A DNA stretch of 64,000 bases from Rhodamnia argentea (taxonomy: Eukaryota; Streptophyta; Magnoliopsida; Myrtales; Myrtaceae). A program made the position numbers and the translations under genes. The stretch is from assembly GCF_020921035.1 (NCBI RefSeq), contig NC_063160.1, positions 16,085,095 through 16,149,094 of the forward strand, in the 5' to 3' direction. How positions within the stretch are numbered: position 1 is the first letter of the stretch; every line of letters begins with the position of its first letter. Positions 58,384 to 64,000 of this stretch are shown here, in pieces. The notes under the pieces are model-generated. The model had not been told where the DNA came from, made no database searches, and saw only the letters and a program-made list of their open reading frames with translations.

Positions 58384-59804
58384 CAATTTTTCCGCTCGAA
58401 GATTGCAGACTCTTCGCTTCCCTTCCATCTCGTTTGGATGGATTTGATATGACAGTGAGCGAGAGCGAGAGCGACTGGAGATTTTCTTGATTTTCAGCTT
58501 ATTTTCCCTTGTAAGGAAAATTTAAACTGTAAGTCCCACAAAACTAAAGAAAATAATTTGGAATGAGCGATTTTTTCCTCGATTTTTATCGACTTGGCTT
58601 CGGCGAACGATTTCATACCACATTTTTTTTAATTCCGTCTTGTTCGAACACTTAATCATCCGTTTCAAAAGTTTAAATTTTTAATGACCACACGAGTCGA
58701 AAAAGTACCGGCGTAAAGAGGCTCCGAGACACAACCTCAAAGGAAATTCGAGACTCGGCACCGCATTTTTTTGACGCGCGGTTTCTCCTCATATTTAACC
58801 GGCTGAAACGAACATCTGGGTGATGGAGATTGTAAGTAAGCAAGGATGGGAGCGTATCATTGCCATTTCCATTAGAATCCAAGGGAAGGAACAAAGCCTA
58901 GCGTAAACTGTAAAGTACTGTCCCTAAGAGGATGCATTTCCTTTGAAAAGAACAGAAACTTTAACACAGTACAGGTCTGCACAGAGAAAATGCAATTGCG
59001 ATGAGGATCCTCAAACGACAGGAACCAACTTCAAGAAGCTCACTCCGCCGAACAAAAACAACGGAATCATGGAGGCTCACAAAACACCGATCAAGAATGC
59101 CTACTATATGATGCGCAAGTCGCCGAACTTCCGGTTTTCTGGCATTTTCCAATTCAGATTCTGGGTGCAGTGCTTCAGGAATCAGATTAGGAGTTATCCT
59201 CTGATTATGAACAGCAACTCTCTTGAGTCTGTCCGATTTTCGCTGACGAAAGTTGTAAGCAAGCTACCGCATAAAGAACATCATATGTTGGCGCTGGAAG
59301 TGTGCCATCCAGATTAGAAGGGTCCTGACAGTTTATGTTCATACGACTAATGCGTTATCATATGTTGCCAGGGGAACTGGGAACCAAGAACAGATGAAGA
59401 CGATACAGAATTTCAACCTGAAGAGATGAGATTATTGCTGAATACCAAGTTTTTATGAACTACAATGCTAACAATCGGTGAAAAATGGAAAAAAGAAGAA
59501 AAGGTATGTCGAAATGATACAGTGCAAGGGGCCAAAGGCAGGATAAATAAACCAAAGATCAGTAATGAAAATTGACTTGTATAACAATCTGCATGGTACC
59601 GACTCCCTCTCATTGAACACGGATTCCTCAAAACCGTTCTCTGTACCAGCTTTCACGCTCGTTTCCTGCATAATGTCATGAACAGAATGTTTTAGGGCAA
59701 TCCACCTCATTTATGGCTTCAGTCGATAACGTAAGTTGGTGGCACTGAGAATGATTATGTCAACACACCTGAAACAATGCTGTCTTCACTCGAAATCTGC
59801 CAAG
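58384..59804. other. 5' flank of ClpB3 and 3' flank of the MUB gene
   Basis: No further gene was recognised. The plus-strand ORF 58943-59317 (124 codons) has no motif. Part of 59400-59800 is probably MUB 3' UTR. Confidence 0.45.
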
Positions 59805-61201
59805 CTATAATATGACACAACCACACCTATTCTTCTGTGGTTGGTTTAGTTCCTTCTTTTCTGTCGAATGTTATGAGAAAATCATAATTCCATGAGGCTT
59901 ATAACAAAAGGGCACCATTACAGAAGAGGAAAGAAGAGGTCAGAAAAGTTATTCCCACTAAAATACTGCTATAGTTCACCTTTCAAGTTTTAATGGGGAG
60001 ATATTCGAAGAACATAGGGAATCAATGTTCGTACCTTTTTCCATAGGTGCTTGAACAACAACGTGCATGGTGGTAACTCCACCAGGAGTGTCGACAAGGG
60101 GACTCTGGCACTCGCCGACTGTTCTGCTATTCTCTAATATCTTTCCCGCGCTAATCAACTTCACATCTTTGATGGTCCTTGGACAATTGTCTTTCTCTAA
60201 TTGATAACAAGAAAAGCAATCAATGTCACTTCTAAATTGACCTTGTAGGTAGCAAGATCAAGACACTCATTTAAAAAAAAGGAACTGGCTAGCCAAGCAA
60301 ACGTGCCAATGTGGAGTTGTGATGCACTATGTAAGAAGCAGAAAAATCAGAGATTTCACAGCACACAAAAGTCAGACACATGAATCTTCTGAAACAGAGC
60401 ATTGATTATACAGAACGTATCCCGCCTTCTTTTGCAAGACCCGTCATTTACCAACCCCAGTGTAAAGATCACAAGGTTTATTGAACCAGCGTTGCTTGTA
60501 AATAGTTTCCTAATTCTTTTCCCCAAGAGTAATTAGAGAAAGATTCTTTAACTGAAAAGGAATTCAAATGAATAGTTCACTTTCCCAAATGCAGCACATT
60601 GTTTGACATGCTAAAACCATCAAAACAGTCCGCAATCAGCAGATGCATCCTCCGGTTTGTGTACTTCACCAGGCTCGTCCTTGATTTGAGATGCTTCTTT
60701 GTAGAGTCTACCTTTAAAGAAAACTTCAATCCACTTTTGAGAAAAAGACAACCATCTGCTTCAGGGATATTCACATCATGTGGGATTGGATTATTTCTGA
60801 ACTTTCAATTTCAGATACTCTCAAAGGATGAAGCTTCTTTACTAAAAAGATACGGCACAATAGGCAGTGTCATTGTCATCTCAGTATCCTACACTAACCA
60901 TGCATAACCTGATCAATCTTACTTGACCTGTTCAGCTTCATCCTAGATCGAATATAAAAAGATTGACAGAAAAAAGAAGAAATTGAACATTAAACGAAGC
61001 ACATATTGGTAACAAGGCACTGCTGAACAAGAACCAAGTGCCAGAATCCATAAAACTGTAAATTTAACCTTTTGGCCATTGAGCCAGGATGCTTTCCTTC
61101 AAAGTGGCAACACTTGTAGCAGCAGGAAAGCTTTTCGGGCCGATATCTGACCCATCGGTCAATCGAAACTTGATCTCCAACTGATCTTGGACACCACTCA
61201 T
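59805..61201 (-). CDS. MUB2: membrane-anchored ubiquitin-fold protein (MUB)
   Basis: Three exons from the start: 61201-61069, 60196-60035, 59860-59805 (TAG), giving 116 residues, the usual MUB length. The product starts MSGVQDQLEIKFRLTDGSDI, followed by GPKSFPAATSVATLKESIL and AQWPKEKDNCPRTIKDVKLI. A SAGKILENSRTVGEC segment and PGGVTTMHVVVQAP complete the ubiquitin-like fold. The C-terminus is NRCGCVIL: a CaaX box (CVIL) whose final Leu favours geranylgeranylation, with a second Cys two residues upstream that could be palmitoylated. MUBs sit on the plasma membrane and bind group VI E2 ubiquitin-conjugating enzymes. Junction phases are consistent. The paralogue number (MUB2) is inferred from position next to ClpB3, not from residues. 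Confidence 0.93.
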
Positions 61202-62060
61202 CCTCAGCTATCACGCAGATTTGTGAAACCCAAACGACCAAGATCTTCACTTGCGCTCAATCTTAGAGCAAATCCAGAAAAGTTCGGCAATAAATAATCA
61301 AGGGAAGGTTTTGGTCGTCACTCCCCCAATACTGTTCTGCAAAATGAATCAATCAAATTTCAAGAACATGCACTTGCCAATGGAAGCTAATAGCAAAAAA
61401 GAAAAAAAGAAAAAAAAAGATCACACAGAGATAATTCATCACACACAAAATTGGCAAATCATATTTAAAGCTCGGTCTTTCCGCATCCCCACAGGATAGG
61501 AAATGAAACCAAGGGAAATTCACAGTGACACCCGAAAGGATAAAAAAAAAAGAAGAGCACGCACAAAGTGCACAAAAAGCCTTGGAAACCAGATGAAGAA
61601 CAGGACCAAATCCTCCAAAATAATCACAGATCGACGCGTAAATTCTTCTGGGTCGCCTATGAAAATCCTCAAGATCACTGAAAAAGAAGCTGACGAGCCT
61701 CGGAACGAAAGAAACAAAAAACAAAAATACTCACTGGCCTCTGGAAAAGCTTGATCCTGGGGGTGGCGGTTGGCTCTTCTTGTTCCCCAGAAAGCAAAAG
61801 ACGGAATTGGGGAGAAACCTGCGATGAGTTTCGTCGATGGACACGTTTGGACAGATGCTTTAAAAGTCCCAATTAAAAGAAGAGGAAAAGATCAAAACAA
61901 TCTCCAAGCACGAGGCTGTTTCGGAGTTTTCAAAGCCATGTGAATCTGCGGGGTCAAAACCAATCCGTTCCTCGCCTCGCCTTCTCCTTCAGCCCTCCTA
62001 ATACTATGGAAATCGACAGATTTCAGCTCTCATTTTTCTCAAATCTCTCCCTATATATAC
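61202..62060 (-). promoter_or_regulatory. MUB 5' leader with probable intron, and TATA-like core promoter
   Basis: A TATATATA box lies at about 62052-62059, symmetrical in sequence but followed on the minus strand by GGGAGAGATTTGAG. A strong donor, GTGAGTA, reads on the minus strand at 61734-61728, so an untranslated first exon of roughly 61735-62025 could be spliced to an acceptor shortly upstream of the ATG at 61201. Predicted short ORFs across 61251-61872 are not in frame with MUB and lack motifs. Confidence 0.4.
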
Positions 62061-63626
62061 ACACAGTACACACGCGCGACACATACGTTTGTGCTGTTAT
62101 ATCATTGCAAGACGTCGAAAAGGCGAGGAGGTGTTGGAGGGACTTTTGTTTTGTAGAGGTAGGTGTTCTCTGTGGAACAAAGTGGGGCCTTCGATTTGTG
62201 GGCGCGACATGAATTCCGACTTTTCATGGGACAAGAACATCTTTTTAACTTTCGAATGAAAGATTCAATGACCCATTGACCCGGATGGATAAAGTTTGAA
62301 TTTTTCCTTTTTTATTTTGGTGATCTCGATGTCTCAACCATCTTTATTATGGCCAGTTAAAGAATTCAAATACAATACGGGCCTTCTATGAAAAACGGGA
62401 CAGAAGCAAGATCCAATTAATTATCATATTGAGGGAAGACCATGTTATTTATTCGATTGGGGGTGTTTTGAGGCCTTTTCTTGTTGCTCCTTTAAATCTT
62501 AACGAGAGTTCATCGAGAAAGAGGGACAAGGACCCGATGCTGCACCAACACACAGGAGATGATTAGAAGAGAGGAAGAAGAGGAGGGAGGGCTGGGGCTA
62601 TCAAGTTGACACGTGGAGAAGGAACCGAAAATGAAATCGCTCGTCTAATTTCTTCTTTGTTTAAGCTTTGGAAGAATCAACTAGCAACTCGCAATCATAC
62701 ACTAGATGACACAACTCCCATATGCTGATCATGCAATTGAGTATTGAGAGAATCGTATTCATCGAAACACTACAAGAGAAATCCGGTTGATGGTTATGGT
62801 GAATTCGCCATTAAACTACTGAAAATGCAATGAGTGACGTTCTAGTGTTGTCCCTTAGGAATTTGCTTAGCCTTAAAAATGGGAAAACTCTAACCACCTT
62901 AGCTTAAAAGTAATCGTAAAATGAAGTAGCCACCAGAGTCGTTCGATGTGTGCTTAAAGAGGCTTAAACCACCAATAATTCCAAGTGGGTTTCCTTCCCG
63001 TCAATCCCTAGTTTCACCTTCTTGTCGCGCACATACGTGTGTACATCGAAATTCCAACTCAGCGAAATTGGCTTTCAAATGGTGGGGGCAAAAAATCGGG
63101 TGAAAGATTAAACCATTTGTCAAGAAAAAGAATTTTTTTCTGCACAAATAAACCATATCTTCTATAGTACAATATGACAAACAAAAAATTATCTAGAAAC
63201 AATTTCTCCCTACCGATGGGTGTCGTAGCAATGTCCGGTTCAATTACATCTACAAATAATATTGGGAAAATCGGGAGGAAAAAAATGGTAACAAAAATTG
63301 GCGAGTAAATGAAGTGCTGTTTAGAAGTGCGAATCCCTGCATTTGGTAGCTAAAGGGGAGCGTGACCTGCAATTGATCTCATACCCTTTCTGTTGCTAGT
63401 GTCGTGCAAAGAAAGTCGGGTTCATGACCCAGTTATCTGGCTTCTTCTCCGCCGAAAGTGCAACGGATGATGCAAATCTGATGAGGGAGGAGGTAGTACA
63501 CTCCAAGAAATTTCCGCTTGCAATATGAATGCAATATGCGAAGAAACGCCATTGACAATATGGCCCTTCACCATATCATCTGTCCTTCCGTGTATTTTCT
63601 TGCTACAAGCTCTCCAAGCTGAGCAA
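62061..63626. other. intergenic between MUB and the GAUT gene
   Basis: No coding sequence, RNA gene or element could be recognised. The last few hundred bases before 63627 are probably the 3' UTR of the minus-strand GAUT gene. Confidence 0.45.
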
Positions 63627-63911
63627 CTATGACTCCAATATCCGACAGCTTCTTACAAAATCGTTGGAGTGGTTCACGTATTTGCTCCAAAATGGCCTCA
63701 GGTGGTCAAAGCCAATCTGAAGCCAGGGTTTTGACTGACCATTATAATGTATAACCGCAGCCTTCTTGACACTCTCGACATTGGTCTTAATCTGATACCC
63801 CAAGCCAAGCATGTGCCACGACGGGTCGATTGGGTGAACATGATCTCTGAATGCAATCAAAGCAGGAGGAAGAGTACCCAATTTCCACATTGTCATATTT
63901 GACTTCAGATT
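63627..63911 (-). CDS. galacturonosyltransferase, GAUT13/14 type, terminal exon only
   Basis: The last 95 codons (TAG at 63629-63627) of a GAUT family gene are present. An acceptor (TTACCGCAG) at 63912 precedes NLKSNMTMWKLGTLPPALIA, and the sequence continues HVHPIDPSWHMLGLGYQ, VKKAAVIHYNGQSKPWLQIG, FDHLRPFWSKYVN and ends RILES. The HYNGQSKPW stretch is the conserved GT8/GAUT C-terminal signature. GAUT enzymes are Golgi membrane glycosyltransferases that use UDP-galacturonic acid for pectin homogalacturonan synthesis. The LGTLPPALIAF and HPIDPSWHMLGLGYQ wording fits the GAUT13/14 branch. In Arabidopsis GAUT14 (At5g15470) follows MUB2, supporting this call. Upstream exons lie beyond the window. 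Confidence 0.9.
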   Translation of the reverse strand, partial: NLKSNMTMWKLGTLPPALIAFRDHVHPIDPSWHMLGLGYQIKTNVESVKKAAVIHYNGQSKPWLQIGFDHLRPFWSKYVNHSNDFVRSCRILES

Positions 63912-64000
63912 CTGCGGTAAGGTACCCAAAAGAGTGGGATAAGTCGTCTCATAAACCTCCAGTACACATAAAAGCTAGACACTTAGAGCCCATCAACCAT
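63912..64000 (-). other. intron of the GAUT gene
   Basis: The sequence upstream of the acceptor does not continue the GAUT reading and is taken as the 3' part of the last intron, cut by the window edge. Confidence 0.6.

Overview
This is a nuclear genome window from a eudicot plant. The evidence is multi-exon genes with GT..AG introns, plastid and mitochondrial targeting peptides on several products, plant-only families (CNGC2-type channel, MUB, GAUT, plant calmodulin-binding protein) and AT-rich intergenic DNA with plant-type transposon remnants. The gene order matches, from memory, the Arabidopsis chromosome 5 block At5g15390 to At5g15470, which suggests a rosid. The genus cannot be read from the sequence. 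No organellar or bacterial DNA, CRISPR array or rRNA was seen, and no convincing tRNA gene.

Layout. 1-610 (+): last exon of a DUF179/UPF0301 protein, cut by the window edge. 1821-4622 (+): SpoU-family RNA methyltransferase, 6 exons. 5552-12181 (-): ubiquitin chain elongation factor E4 (UFD2/PUB1/MUSE3 type), 16 exons. 12919-14195: transposon remnant with imperfect terminal inverted repeats. 14799-18761 (-): cyclic nucleotide-gated channel CNGC2 type, 8 exons. 18.8-32 kb: gene-poor repeat tract with a SINE-like unit, a 190-bp tandem duplication, an LTR-retrotransposon-like junction, a 55-bp tandem array, a 650-bp foldback element, and a 2.7-kb element holding a broken Myb/SANT-like (PIF/Harbinger ORF1 type) gene. 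32206-36398 (+): mitochondrial ATP synthase OSCP subunit. 39526-40332 (+): RING-type membrane protein. 41934-45193 (+): plastid DUF4336 protein. 47230-48786 (+): plant calmodulin-binding protein. 49799-51725 (-): conserved protein of unknown function. 52536-58169 (-): plastid ClpB-type disaggregase (ClpB3). 59805-61201 (-): prenylated membrane-anchored ubiquitin-fold protein. 63627-63911 (-): last exon of a GAUT13/14-type galacturonosyltransferase.

Seven genes (SpoU, E4, CNGC2, calmodulin-binding protein, ClpB3, MUB, GAUT) keep the Arabidopsis order. The repeat tract and the OSCP, RING and DUF4336 genes lie between CNGC2 and the calmodulin-binding protein. E4 and CNGC2 are both known in plant immunity (MUSE3 and DND1). 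The other neighbours share no obvious pathway.

No clearly new biological system was found. The observations most worth checking are the reading-frame break in the ClpB3 transit-peptide exon, the Harbinger-type pseudogene with its related second element, the foldback element, and upstream ORFs in two 5' leaders. Exon borders were set by hand from GT/AG sites, phase and family conservation; they are predictions without transcript support.
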